Shown here one piece after another: positions 53,220-61,671 of a stretch of DNA of 64,000 bases. The notes below the pieces were generated by a model. That model ran no database searches, was not told the DNA's origin, and saw only the letters and a program-made list of their open reading frames with translations. Both the position numbers and the translations under genes were made by a program. This stretch comes from JAOUEA01 sp963821925. Lineage in GTDB: Bacteria; Actinomycetota; UBA4738; HRBIN12. The DNA lies in NCBI GenBank assembly GCA_963821925.1, contig CAWGFO010000001.1, positions 434,001-498,000 on the forward strand. Reading direction: 5' to 3'. Positions within the stretch are counted from its first letter, which is position 1. Each line of letters opens with the position of its first letter.

Positions 53220-54593
53220 CTACCCCTCGATGGAACGCTTCTTCAGGGCGGCGGAGCGCGCGAGGCGGGCCCGTAGCTCGGAGGCCTCGGGGCTGATCGG
53301 GAAGACCGGCGATCCGTCGGCCTCATCGTCATCCTCGTGGTGTTCGTCCGACGCCTCGGACACTGCGGGGTCGTACTCGGATAGGTGGCCGGCCTCCCCC
53401 ACGACCGCGTGCTGACCGTTCGTGGCCGGCGCCGGATGCCCGTTCGAGCGGACGGGACCCTCGAAGCCGAGCTCGGCCAGCCGCTGTTCGGCGTCGGCGG
53501 CCCGCTCCTCGGCCGCGATCACCCGGGCCTCGAGCAGCTCGAGCGCTTGGGCCTCGAGCGAGGCGGCGGTGCTCGACGGGACGGTGCGCGAGGCGAGCGC
53601 CTCGTCGGCGATCTCCGGGGCTTCACGCTTCGCGGCCGCCAGCATGACCTCGAAGTCCGCGGCCCGGCGCTCCGCCTCGGACGCGCGATCGTCCGCCTCG
53701 GCCACGCGACGCTCGGCGTCGGCCAGCCGATCGGTCTCGGCGGCGGTCTCCGCGACAGTCTCGGCGGCGGCCGAAGCGGTGGCGAGCTCCGTCCGCAACG
53801 CGGCGATGTTCTCGGCGTGCTCCGCCTTCAGCGCGGCGATCGTCTCCTCGGGCTCTCCGCTCTGCCGGGCCGGCTCCTCCTCGCGGACGGATGGCGCGGC
53901 GGCGGGTCTCGACGTCGGCGGGGTGACGACGGGCTCCGCGGCCCGTCGGCGCAACGAGCGAAGGGTCAACCCGCCGAACACCACGGCAAGGGCGACGCAC
54001 GTCCACTGGACCGCCCGCCACGGACCCGCCGCGGCCGAGCGGACGGCGTCGAAGTACTGATCGATCTGCACCGCGCCGAGGACGTCGGTGCGGTCGGTCA
54101 CCCGGAGCGGGACGAACGTCTCGAACAGGTCGGTCGGGGCGGCGTCTCCGCCCGAGGGCGTCGCGAACGGCACGGTCGCGAGCCGGCTCGCCACGGCCCC
54201 CCCGGCCGCGGCCGTGATCGCCGGGTCTTCGTTCACGCGGAGCCGGCCGATCTTCCCGCGTTCGTTCGCGGCGGTGGAGAACAGGAGGGTGCCGTCGGGC
54301 GACCACAACCGCACTCGGGCGACCAGCGGATCGTCGAACACCCGGTCCTGGACGACGGCCTGAAGGTTCCGGTAGGCCGTGCCGGCGAGCGGCGTCGACA
54401 CGTCGCGCGCGGCGAGCGCGTGGTGGAGCACGGTGTCCCCGTACTGGAGCGCCCGGCGCTCGGCAGCGTCCACCCGCTCGGTGAGCGCCGCCCGCTCTCG
54501 CTCGCGCGCCACCATGAACAGCAGCAGGCACAGCGCCGCCAGCCCGCCCCAGACGAGATAGCCGATCCGCGCGTTCCGGTGGATCCCCTTCAA
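53220..54593 (-). CDS. Membrane sensor-like protein with extracytoplasmic domain and coiled coil
   Basis: A 457-residue protein. Membrane helix 1 (about 10-29, IGYLVWGGLAALCLLLFMVA) precedes an extracytoplasmic region of about 160 residues containing VARVRLWSPDGTLLFSTA, like small sensor domains of histidine kinases. Membrane helix 2 is at about 198-214. The cytoplasmic part is a long Ala/Glu-rich coiled coil with an acidic end and no kinase or HAMP motif. The start is TTG at 54593, preceded by GAGGGTGATC. It may transmit an envelope signal through protein contacts; M23 and M15 peptidase genes lie upstream of its start. Confidence 0.72.
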   Translation of the reverse strand: MKGIHRNARIGYLVWGGLAALCLLLFMVARERERAALTERVDAAERRALQYGDTVLHHALAARDVSTPLAGTAYRNLQAVVQDRVFDDPLVARVRLWSPDGTLLFSTAANERGKIGRLRVNEDPAITAAAGGAVASRLATVPFATPSGGDAAPTDLFETFVPLRVTDRTDVLGAVQIDQYFDAVRSAAAGPWRAVQWTCVALAVVFGGLTLRSLRRRAAEPVVTPPTSRPAAAPSVREEEPARQSGEPEETIAALKAEHAENIAALRTELATASAAAETVAETAAETDRLADAERRVAEADDRASEAERRAADFEVMLAAAKREAPEIADEALASRTVPSSTAASLEAQALELLEARVIAAEERAADAEQRLAELGFEGPVRSNGHPAPATNGQHAVVGEAGHLSEYDPAVSEASDEHHEDDDEADGSPVFPISPEASELRARLARSAALKKRSIEG

Positions 54594-54771
54594 TCGATCA
54601 CCCTCAGACGGTCTCCGCCGCGCGCGCGGCGGAGACGCTCCGGTCACTGGGTTGTCGTCACGGTTCCCCCGACCTTGAATCCGATCGCCGGGGACCACTC
54701 AGGGAAGCCGCCCCGCCTGCCGATAAGGGGGCACATCCGGAACGGTATCCGGAGCGGTCTGGAGGCTTCCC

Positions 54772-55560
54772 GTGCGTCTTCCCCCCGTGGCGCGCCGGAC
54801 CCTGGTGGTCCTCGCGTGCGGCGCGATCCTCGCCGGCGTCCTCGCGCCCGCGGCGAACGCGTCGGTCCTCGACGGCATGCTCCGCGATCGCCGCCGGATC
54901 ACCGCGACGATCGGCAAGATCCGAGCTGACCATCGGGGCAGGACCCGGGCGCTCGCGACGACGATCGCGCGCGCCGACCACATGCTGGAGCGCGGGGCCC
55001 GTGGACGCGCGCTCGATCCCCAGCGATGGCGACACATCAGCCGTCAGATCCACCGTACGCGCTGGGAGACAGCGACCCGGCTGCACCGGCTCGACCGCTA
55101 CACGGACCGCCGGGTGAGCGCGCTGCTCCGTCGGCGCGACCGGATCGGCGCGTGGCTCGACACCTGGGCCGTCTTCCGAGCCTGCCCCGTGGGCGGCCCG
55201 CACGTCGTGGCCGACAACTTCGGCATCACCGTCCGGCTCGAAGGCGTCCCGGTCCACCGTCACTTGGGGAACGACATCTCGGCCTCGACGGGCACGCCGA
55301 TCGTGGCGCCGTTCGACGGCTACGCGTCGGCATCCTCGAGCCCGCTCGGTGGCCTCGAGGTGCGGGTCAAGGGGGCGACGGGCTACGTGTACAACGCGCA
55401 TCTGATGTCGTACGCACGACTCGGGTACGTCGGTGCCGGCGCCGTGATCGGCTACGTCGGGAGCACCGGTGACGCGACGACCCCCCACGACCACTTCGAA
55501 TGGCACCCCTGGGACGGCGGCGCCGTCGACCCGAACCCCTACCTCGACGTCGTCTGCTGA
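54772..55560 (+). CDS. Secreted M23 (LytM) family metallopeptidase, paralogue 1
   Basis: A 262-residue exported protein. A signal peptide (about 1-30, ending NAS-V) is followed by a basic helical region (about 35-135) and a LytM domain (about 145-262). Zn ligands are H-x3-D in HRHLGNDIS and the HDH of HDHFEWHP. Such enzymes cut cross-links in peptidoglycan. It is 262 residues, close in size and layout to the protein at 62750-63544. GTG start at 54772. No LysM or other wall-binding domain; the helical region may act as a regulator. Confidence 0.88.
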   Translation: MRLPPVARRTLVVLACGAILAGVLAPAANASVLDGMLRDRRRITATIGKIRADHRGRTRALATTIARADHMLERGARGRALDPQRWRHISRQIHRTRWETATRLHRLDRYTDRRVSALLRRRDRIGAWLDTWAVFRACPVGGPHVVADNFGITVRLEGVPVHRHLGNDISASTGTPIVAPFDGYASASSSPLGGLEVRVKGATGYVYNAHLMSYARLGYVGAGAVIGYVGSTGDATTPHDHFEWHPWDGGAVDPNPYLDVVC

Positions 55561-55570
55561 GCGATCACCC

Positions 55571-56227
55571 TCAGCACACCGCCCCGCACACCGAGAAGTG
55601 CTGGTAGTCCTTCTCGCCGGCCCAGTCACCGCCCCACGTCCACCCCACCGCGTGGAACGCCCACCACACCGCGTCGTGGCGATGGATCATGCCGCGCCGG
55701 TGCTGCGAGCGGTCGAGGAACGGCTCGCCGTTCGGCGGGGAGAAGCCGCCGTTCCAGACGTAGGGGTTCTCGACGGGGTTCACGTCGATCGCCTTCCCGT
55801 ACGCGTGTCGCGACCACGTGCAGCAGACCCCGCCCCGGTACCGGCAGTTGAACGCCGAGGTGTTGTCGGCCCGCATCGAGCGATGGTCGTTCGCGTCGAA
55901 GCGGTCGACCAGCATCATCTTCCGGATCGGGTAGGACGCCCCGTACAGGCGCTCGAAGACCCGCACGATCGACTCGGCGTACCAGCGATGCACGACCAGA
56001 CGCCCGCGGTGGGCGGCGTGATCGAACCCCCAGTAGGTCACCTTCACGAGCCGGAGTTCCGCGAAGCCCACCGGGCACCCGGGGCGCCACGATCGGCCCG
56101 TCATCAGCTCGCGGGTCTGCGCGTCGATGCGCGAGATGCTCGACCCGAACGGCGGGCGGGCGCCGGCCGAGGTCGGGGCCAACAGCACGATCGCGAGGCA
56201 TAGCGCGATCGGGGCGAGGCGACGCAT
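55571..56227 (-). CDS. Secreted M15 family peptidase (D-Ala-D-Ala carboxypeptidase-like)
   Basis: A 218-residue exported peptidase. The signal peptide is MRRLAPIALCLAIVLLAP and the mature part carries the M15 zinc motif SRHAYGKAIDVNP (H...D) and the second His in KDYQHFSVCG. M15C members trim peptidoglycan stem peptides. ATG at 56227 was chosen because the hydrophobic signal starts there; the frame is open further upstream through a tRNA gene. TACGAT (56234-56239, minus strand) six bases upstream suggests a leaderless mRNA. It converges with the M23 gene. Confidence 0.88.
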   Translation of the reverse strand: MRRLAPIALCLAIVLLAPTSAGARPPFGSSISRIDAQTRELMTGRSWRPGCPVGFAELRLVKVTYWGFDHAAHRGRLVVHRWYAESIVRVFERLYGASYPIRKMMLVDRFDANDHRSMRADNTSAFNCRYRGGVCCTWSRHAYGKAIDVNPVENPYVWNGGFSPPNGEPFLDRSQHRRGMIHRHDAVWWAFHAVGWTWGGDWAGEKDYQHFSVCGAVC

Positions 56228-56233
56228 GGGCGC

Positions 56234-56239
56234 ATCGTA
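56234..56239 (-). promoter_or_regulatory. -10 element (TACGAT) of the M15 peptidase gene
   Basis: On the minus strand TACGAT ends six bases before the ATG at 56227. Confidence 0.4.
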
Positions 56240-56253
56240 CGTCCGAGTGGCGG

Positions 56254-56326
56254 TGGAGACGACCGGGATCGAACCGGCGACCTCCGGCTTGCAAAGCCGG
56301 CGCTCTACCAACTGAGCTACGTCCCC
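56254..56326 (-). tRNA. tRNA-Ala(TGC)
   Basis: The 73-nt gene has acceptor GGGGACG/CGTCTCC, D arm AGCTCAGTTGGTAGAGC, anticodon stem CCGGC/GCCGG enclosing TTTGCAA with anticodon TGC, and a T arm with TTCGATC. CCA is not encoded. It is the partner of tRNA-Ile(GAT) at 61514, as in the gyrA-linked pair of mycobacteria, but 5 kb of other genes separate the two here. Confidence 0.96.
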
Positions 56327-56372
56327 CTGAGCTGCGTCCCCGCCCCATGATACGGAGCGCTGTCGCGGACCC

Positions 56373-56954
56373 ATGCATCGATCCCGGCAACGGCGGCCGG
56401 ACGCTGGGACGCCGTTCGGGCCTCGCCGACGTGGTCCGACGGCCGACGGACCCTGCTGGCGCCACCGAGGCCTGGCCGACGCGGCCCCGTCGCAGGTGCG
56501 GGTCGAGCGTCACGGGGGGGCCGTGTCGGTCGACGCGGGACCGATCGCGATGCGGCTCACCCCTCGCCGGCCGGGCCTCGCCTCCCATCTGCTCCGCCTG
56601 CGGCCGCGCGCGCTGCGCACGAAGCGAGCGTGGATCGCGTTCGAGGACACGATCCTGCGGCCCGCCGCCGGCCCCCTCTTCGGCCCGAACGCGCGGGCGA
56701 TCCGGACCCGGGGCGTGACGCGGGACGGATCGCGAGAGCGCTACGCGATCCACGACTACCTCGAGGCCGATGCCGCCGCGTCGGTCGACGGCCGGGACCT
56801 GGGGCCGGTCGCCCCGTGCCCGCCCGCCGGCTTCGGGTTCAGCGAGTTCCCGGACGGCGCGGCGATCGTGCGGGTGACCTCGATCTTCGAGGCCAGCGTG
56901 ACCTTCAGCGCATCGTCCAGGTCGGCTGCTTGTCGGGATCGAGGAACTGGATGA
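56373..56954 (+). CDS. Hypothetical protein (start uncertain)
   Basis: An open frame of up to 193 residues with codon use like real genes from about base 56490 on. It contains LASHLLRLRPRALRTKRAWIAFEDTILRPAAGPLFGPNARAI and ends in a Val/Ser-rich stretch. No family recognised; no signal or membrane helix. The first about 40 residues look non-coding, so the start may be a GTG at 56523 or the ATG at 56550. The last 50 bases overlap the end of the gene at 56905-57465 on the other strand. Confidence 0.45.
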   Translation: MHRSRQRRPDAGTPFGPRRRGPTADGPCWRHRGLADAAPSQVRVERHGGAVSVDAGPIAMRLTPRRPGLASHLLRLRPRALRTKRAWIAFEDTILRPAAGPLFGPNARAIRTRGVTRDGSRERYAIHDYLEADAAASVDGRDLGPVAPCPPAGFGFSEFPDGAAIVRVTSIFEASVTFSASSRSAACRDRGTG

Positions 56955-57465
56955 ACGGCGAGCCGTCGGAGGCCAGGCCGACCACCGCGCGCAGTTCCCC
57001 GTCGGGATCGAGGAGCCGGAGCACGGGCGACCCGGCGGCCGCGAGCCCCAGGCGCACCCGGACCTTCCCGTCCTTGTCGTAGAGGCCGAGCGTCGGGGTC
57101 CCCTGCTCGGCGAGGCTGAAGACCTGCGAGAGCTCGCCGTCCTTCACCTGCATGCCCATCGTCGGGGAGGCCTCCGGGGCCAGCCCGAACTTCGCCCGGA
57201 TCCGGCCGTTCTTGTCGCCGAAGGCGAGGCTCGCGCTGCCGTCGCTCGACAGGCCGAGCGTGGCGCGGACCTTCCCGTTCTCGTCGCCCACGGCGAGCCC
57301 GGCGCTGCCGTCGGCGCCCAGGCCGAACCGCGCGCGCACCTGCCCGTCGGGCGACAGGAGCGAGAAGAACGGCGCATCTTCGTTCGAGACGCCGATCCGC
57401 AGGCGGACGTGGCCCTGCTCGTCGACGACCTCGAACTCCTCGGCTCGGACGACACGCTTCTTCAC
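56905..57465 (-). CDS. Repeat protein with DG-rich beta motifs
   Basis: A 186-residue protein made almost entirely of about seven 22-25-residue units of the form (D/V)xDGxVRxxxGLxxDGSAxLxxGD. A beta-solenoid or propeller-like fold is likely. There is no signal peptide in the chosen frame (GTG at 57465, MKKRVVRAEEFEVVDEQG); an earlier GTG at 57525 would add 20 residues of low-complexity sequence. No family or enzyme motif recognised. The spacing of DG pairs could support calcium binding, but this is inference. Confidence 0.72.
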   Translation of the reverse strand: MKKRVVRAEEFEVVDEQGHVRLRIGVSNEDAPFFSLLSPDGQVRARFGLGADGSAGLAVGDENGKVRATLGLSSDGSASLAFGDKNGRIRAKFGLAPEASPTMGMQVKDGELSQVFSLAEQGTPTLGLYDKDGKVRVRLGLAAAGSPVLRLLDPDGELRAVVGLASDGSPFIQFLDPDKQPTWTMR

Positions 57466-57580
57466 GATGACGAGGCTCCCGGGTGCCCGCGGGGCGCGGG
57501 CGTGCCCGTATGGTGGCGCACGCACCGCCTCGGCTCAAGCACGCGACGGCTCGCGACGGCGAGGCAGGCGTCGGGCGGGA

Positions 57581-59284
57581 TCAGCCGATCCGGAGCACGA
57601 GCCGTGCGTGCTGGTGGTCCGGGTCGGTCTGGGTGCCTGCGACGAGCGTACGGAGCGCGACGAGGTTCCCCCGGACCTCCGGATCCATCATCCCGGTGTT
57701 CGCGACGGCGTCCACGATCCCCGCGAGGTCGAGGAAGACGACGTCTTCCGACCCCGCCACGTCGTCGAGCGCCGCGGTGACCGCATCGGCGTCCACCGCG
57801 CTCGGCGCCCCGTGCGCGGTGTCGATGATCCGGAACGCCTCGTCCTTGGAGCTCGCGAGGAGCCCGGTGCCGTCGAAGGCCGCGTAGGCCGGTGCGAAGC
57901 CGGTCCCACCGCCGTCGCCGGAGAGATACGTGACCGCGACGCCGTCGTGGTCCACGGTCTTCCACGACGGCGTCGAGAGCTCGCTCGTCGCGAACGGCGA
58001 GGCGGGAGGGAAGGCCTGCGCCGCGATCGCCAGGGCGGCGGCCATCGCTTCCTCGTCGTCGGTCCCGATCATCACGGCCCCAGCGGGTGTCACGGAGCCC
58101 GACGGCATCGACAGCTCGAAGGCGAGGTCGCCGCTGAGCGAGGTGATCGCCGGCTCGAGCCCGCTCTGGTCGAGCGCCGCGCGCTGATCAGAGGGGAGGC
58201 CGGCGAGCGCGGCGTCGAGCCCGCTGTCGAGGTGCTGCGCCCCCACGAAGCCGAGGGCGTCGGCGGGCACCATGGCCAGTTGCACGTTCTCGTGGTCCTC
58301 GGCGCCGTAGGCATCGAGCTGTTCCGGCGTGAGCTTCGAGGCGTCGATCGTGACCTCGGAATCCACCGCCAGCGCGCCGGGCTCGGCCGCCAGTGTGACG
58401 CCGATCCCCCGGATCGCCTCGGGGTCCACGCCCGCGGCAGTACCGAGATCGGACAACCCTGGGCCCCGCATCCGCTCCAGCAGCCTGAGCAGGTCCCCGG
58501 GCGCGACGTACATCATCCCGAGACGAGCCTCGGGGAGCCCCGCCATCGTGTCCACGAAGTCCTGGTCGTCGGCGAGCGAGGGGGCGTCCCCGTTCGCGGT
58601 GGCGACGATGCCGTCGAACGTCCCCCCGTCGTTCGCGACCACGACCGTTCCGTCGACGATCCCGACGTAGGTATGTTCGCGACCGTCGTCCCCGGCCCAG
58701 ACCTGGACGCCGCCGTGATCCTCCCGGGTCCACGTCGTCCCCCGGAACATCGGCCCATCGCGCAGGGCGCGAAGGCTGACCTCCGCGGCGGCCTCGTCGG
58801 TGGTGTCGAGCATGATCGCGATCGACGGCTCGCCGTCGATCCGCACGTCGACCGCCACGGCCACCTGCGAGCCCACCCAGTCGAAGTCCTCGTGCGTCAG
58901 CCCGGTCGTCTCGAGCATCGCGTCGACCTGATCGCCGGCACGCCCGGTGACCTCGGACTCGCCGCCGAGCGACGGGAACGCGCTCGTCAGCCGGAACAGG
59001 TTCACCTTCTGCGAGGCGGCCGGGTCGAGGTACGCGGACACGACCACGTCCGTGTCGGCCGGGAGCTTCGTCGTGAGCGTCTCGCTCGATCCGCGGAGCG
59101 CGACGAACGAAGCCGCCGCCGCGACGCCGGCCAGCCCGACGACGGAGGCCACCACGATCACCACCGCCTTGCGGGCTCGGCGCGCGGGCGGCGCCGGCAT
59201 CGGGGCGCCGGCCCCCTCGACCGTGGCCTCGACCCGGGTCAGGCCGTCGGGCGTGGTGGGGTCGTTCGGCGTAGGTGGCTGCAC
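57581..59284 (-). CDS. DUF3352 domain membrane-anchored protein
   Basis: A 567-residue protein. A proline-rich N-terminus of about 30 residues is followed by a membrane helix (about 40-60, AVVIVVASVVGLAGVAAAASF) and a large extracytoplasmic region. It resembles DUF3352: PADTDVVVSAYLDP, then TGLTHEDFDWVGSQVAVAV, and later repeats of the same fold. The C-terminal part keeps VVFLDLAGIVDAV. Role unknown in all cases I know. GTG start at 59284 has GAGGAG upstream. Monocistronic. Confidence 0.85.
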   Translation of the reverse strand: MQPPTPNDPTTPDGLTRVEATVEGAGAPMPAPPARRARKAVVIVVASVVGLAGVAAAASFVALRGSSETLTTKLPADTDVVVSAYLDPAASQKVNLFRLTSAFPSLGGESEVTGRAGDQVDAMLETTGLTHEDFDWVGSQVAVAVDVRIDGEPSIAIMLDTTDEAAAEVSLRALRDGPMFRGTTWTREDHGGVQVWAGDDGREHTYVGIVDGTVVVANDGGTFDGIVATANGDAPSLADDQDFVDTMAGLPEARLGMMYVAPGDLLRLLERMRGPGLSDLGTAAGVDPEAIRGIGVTLAAEPGALAVDSEVTIDASKLTPEQLDAYGAEDHENVQLAMVPADALGFVGAQHLDSGLDAALAGLPSDQRAALDQSGLEPAITSLSGDLAFELSMPSGSVTPAGAVMIGTDDEEAMAAALAIAAQAFPPASPFATSELSTPSWKTVDHDGVAVTYLSGDGGGTGFAPAYAAFDGTGLLASSKDEAFRIIDTAHGAPSAVDADAVTAALDDVAGSEDVVFLDLAGIVDAVANTGMMDPEVRGNLVALRTLVAGTQTDPDHQHARLVLRIG

Positions 59285-59378
59285 GATGAAGGCTCCTCGT
59301 CGGGGATCGTTGCGGTGGGTATCGGCAGAACGAAGGCCGTCCCTCAACCCTAGACCGGCGATGCGCTCCGACGAAGCA

Positions 59379-60488
59379 CTACGGGCGGATCGTCTCGCGT
59401 CGCAGGGTGCAGGCCTCCAGCCGGTCCGGCAGGGGATCCACGCCGATCCCCGGGCCGCGCGGCACGGCCATCGTCCCGTCGGGCGCCATCACGAACGGCG
59501 CCGTCAGATCCTCGGGGAAGTACCGCGAGGACCCGCTGGTGTCGCCCGGCAAGGTGAAGCCGGGCATCGCGGCGAGCGCGAGGTTGAGCGCGCGCCCGAT
59601 CCCCGTCTCCAGCATGCCGCCGCACCACACCGGCACACCCGCAGCCCGAGCCACGTCGTGCACCCGGCGCGCCTCGAGGGCGCCGCCGACCCGGCCTTGC
59701 TTGATGTTCACGATCCGGCACGCACCGAGCTCGATCGCATCGCGAGCCAACGCCGCCGAACGGATCGACTCGTCGAGGCACAGGTCGGTCGTGAGCATGC
59801 GCTGGAGCGCCGCGTGCTGCACGAGGTCGTCGTGGTGCAGCGGCTGCTCGATCATGAGGAGGTCGTACGCCTCCAGGGCACGGAACGTGTCGGCGTCCTC
59901 CAGCGTGTACGCCGCGTTCGCGTCGACGCTGAGCAGGATCCCCGGGAACGCCGCCCGGACGGCCGACACGCGCTCCACATCCAGTCCGGGCTCGATCTTC
60001 AGCTTGATCCGGCGATAGCCCTCCCCGAGGTATCCCTCGACCTGGGCGAGGAGCTCGTCCGTGGTCGGCGTGATGCCGACCGAGACGCCGCACGCGACCC
60101 GGGACGACGCGGCGCCGAGGTAGGCCGCCAGGCTCTCGCCGCGCGCGCGCAGCTCGGCGTCGAGGAAGGCGTCGACGATCGTGGCCTTTGCCATCGGGTT
60201 GCCCCGCACGAACGTGAAGACCCGTTCGAGCTCGTCGACGCTCACGTCGCCGGCACGGACGAGGGCCGGAACGAGGAAGTCGCGCATCACGAGCCAGGCG
60301 CCCTCGTTGAACTCCGCGCTGAAGTCGGGCTCGATGTCGGCCACGCACTCGCTCCATCCCTCGGCGGCGTCGGTCTCGACCCGGGCGAGGATGCAGACCT
60401 TCTCGGAGGAGGTGCCGAAGCTCGTCCGGAACGGCCGCACCAGCGGCAGCCCGACCAGTCGGAGCTCGACGGCGCGGACGCGCGTCAC
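59379..60488 (-). CDS. Enolase-superfamily enzyme (o-succinylbenzoate synthase / N-succinylamino acid racemase)
   Basis: A 369-residue enolase-superfamily enzyme of the OSBS/NSAR group. The N-terminal capping domain has LVGLPLVRPFRTSFGTSSEK. The barrel carries the general acid/base lysine pair in RIKLKIEPG (KxK) and VNIKQGRVGG, and metal ligands DAN, EQP and DES. It overlaps the upstream GNAT gene by GTGA. That context matches the Geobacillus pathway in which a GNAT succinylates D-amino acids, NSAR racemises them and a hydrolase releases the L form. MenC activity for menaquinone is the other option; no men genes are nearby. Confidence 0.88.
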   Translation of the reverse strand: MTRVRAVELRLVGLPLVRPFRTSFGTSSEKVCILARVETDAAEGWSECVADIEPDFSAEFNEGAWLVMRDFLVPALVRAGDVSVDELERVFTFVRGNPMAKATIVDAFLDAELRARGESLAAYLGAASSRVACGVSVGITPTTDELLAQVEGYLGEGYRRIKLKIEPGLDVERVSAVRAAFPGILLSVDANAAYTLEDADTFRALEAYDLLMIEQPLHHDDLVQHAALQRMLTTDLCLDESIRSAALARDAIELGACRIVNIKQGRVGGALEARRVHDVARAAGVPVWCGGMLETGIGRALNLALAAMPGFTLPGDTSGSSRYFPEDLTAPFVMAPDGTMAVPRGPGIGVDPLPDRLEACTLRRETIRP

Positions 60489-61234
60489 GCGGTCGCCTCC
60501 GGCGCCAGGGCGTAGGTCGCGGCGATCCCGTCGAACGACACGACCACCTTGCCCCGCGCGAAGGCGTCCCCCAGCGCGGCCGCCACGCGGTCGCGCGCGG
60601 CGAAGGCGGCTGAGGGATCTGACGCGCGCAGCGCGTCGTACTCGCGGGGCACGGCGACCGTCTCGTGCACGTCGGGCGGCGTCCGCGGCCCCGGCACGCG
60701 ATCGAGCGCCCAGCGGACCACGAGCCGGTCGCTGCGCTCCCCGGCGTTCAGCGAATCCGCCATCTCCCCATAGAAGTTGCGCCGGAACCGATCCGCCGTC
60801 GCGCCGAGCTTCCCGAGGTTGAACCAGGCGTTCCGAGCGATCATCGGGTCGAAGGTCCAGCGGACCAGGTTGATCCCCTGGTCGAGACAGGCGGCGCGCT
60901 GGGCGAGCTTCAGGGCGAACCCCACCCCGCGGTGGCGCCGATCCGGGAGGGCCGCGAGCATGTGGGAGTGCAGATGCAGTCCGTCGTCGGGGTCGACGCC
61001 GGCCCACCCCAGCACATAGCCGACCATCTCACCCTGCGCCTCGGCCCCCCAGGGCACGTTCCCGCTCTCCGCGAGCGCCACGATCTCCTCCCGCGGGAGC
61101 AGTTGATGCTCGCCCCAGGTCGCGATCATCACGCGGAGGATCGCGTCGGCGTCCTCGATGGAGGTGAGCGGTCGGAGCGTCACGCCGGCGGCGGTTGCGG
61201 CGGCATGCGCCAGATCCCAGGCCTCGCTCGTCAT
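60485..61234 (-). CDS. GNAT family acyltransferase paired with the OSBS/NSAR enzyme
   Basis: A 249-residue protein. An N-terminal GNAT-like domain begins VTLRPLTSIEDADAILRVMIATWGEHQLLP, and RRHRGVGFALKLAQR is the acyl-CoA-binding loop. The C-terminal half is an extension seen in the GNATs encoded beside NSAR. The start ATG lies seven bases after TAGACT (61242-61247, minus strand), which suggests a leaderless mRNA. The GTGA overlap with the next gene ties it to the racemase. N-succinyltransferase is the likeliest activity, by context. Confidence 0.85.
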   Translation of the reverse strand: MTSEAWDLAHAAATAAGVTLRPLTSIEDADAILRVMIATWGEHQLLPREEIVALAESGNVPWGAEAQGEMVGYVLGWAGVDPDDGLHLHSHMLAALPDRRHRGVGFALKLAQRAACLDQGINLVRWTFDPMIARNAWFNLGKLGATADRFRRNFYGEMADSLNAGERSDRLVVRWALDRVPGPRTPPDVHETVAVPREYDALRASDPSAAFAARDRVAAALGDAFARGKVVVSFDGIAATYALAPEATA

Positions 61235-61241
61235 CGCGCGG

Positions 61242-61247
61242 AGTCTA
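61242..61247 (-). promoter_or_regulatory. -10 element (TAGACT) of the GNAT-racemase operon
   Basis: On the minus strand TAGACT ends seven bases before the ATG at 61234. Confidence 0.45.
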
Positions 61248-61257
61248 GCCTGGACGC

Positions 61258-61283
61258 CGAAAGGCCCGCGCTCTGCGCGGGCC
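61258..61283 (-). terminator. Terminator after the small 59-residue protein gene
   Basis: GGCCCGCGC (61263-61271) and GCGCGGGCC (61275-61283) form a perfect 9-bp stem with a 3-base loop, followed on the minus strand by TTTCGG. Confidence 0.7.
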
Positions 61284-61311
61284 CTCGGGTGTCACGAACC
61301 GCGGAGTCGGG

Positions 61312-61491
61312 TTAGCCGCCGGCGGGGGGCGGCAGCTCCTGCCACTCGACGTCGTCGAGATCCTGGCCGCGCCGGCGCTTCAAGATCTGTGCGACGGTCG
61401 CCACGATCGCCGCCACGAACGCGATCTTCAGCAGCTTCTTGAAGAAGCCGCCCTTCTTCTCCTCGGTCGCCTCGGTGGTGTCATCTGCCAT
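61312..61491 (-). CDS. 59-residue membrane-associated small protein
   Basis: Starts MADDTTEATEEKKGGFFKKLL, followed by one hydrophobic helix (about 20-36, LLKIAFVAAIVATVAQI), a basic turn KRRRG and the acidic tail DLDDVEWQELPPPAGG. AAGGAGG lies about eight bases before the ATG. Similar small proteins near the gyrA-linked tRNAs occur in other actinobacteria, from memory, with no known role. It sits between tRNA-Ile and a strong terminator, on the same strand as the tRNA. Confidence 0.75.
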   Translation of the reverse strand: MADDTTEATEEKKGGFFKKLLKIAFVAAIVATVAQILKRRRGQDLDDVEWQELPPPAGG

Positions 61492-61513
61492 GGAGGTGCC
61501 CTCCTTCCGGGAG

Positions 61514-61588
61514 TGGGCCTGGATGGACTTGAACCATCGACCTCTTCCTTATCAGGGAAGCGCTCTAACCGAGCTGAGCTACAGGCCC
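61514..61588 (-). tRNA. tRNA-Ile(GAT)
   Basis: The 75-nt gene has acceptor GGGCCTG/CAGGCCC, anticodon stem CTTCC/GGAAG enclosing CTGATAA with anticodon GAT, and a T arm with TTCAAGT. CCA is not encoded. It lies downstream of the DUF3566 gene, as in mycobacteria. Confidence 0.97.
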
Positions 61589-61671
61589 CACGAGCCGGGG
61601 CATGAAGCCCGTGGCCCAGCGTAGCCGGGGGTCGGAAACCACGTCAATCGAAGGGAGGCCGCCGGGGCGGG

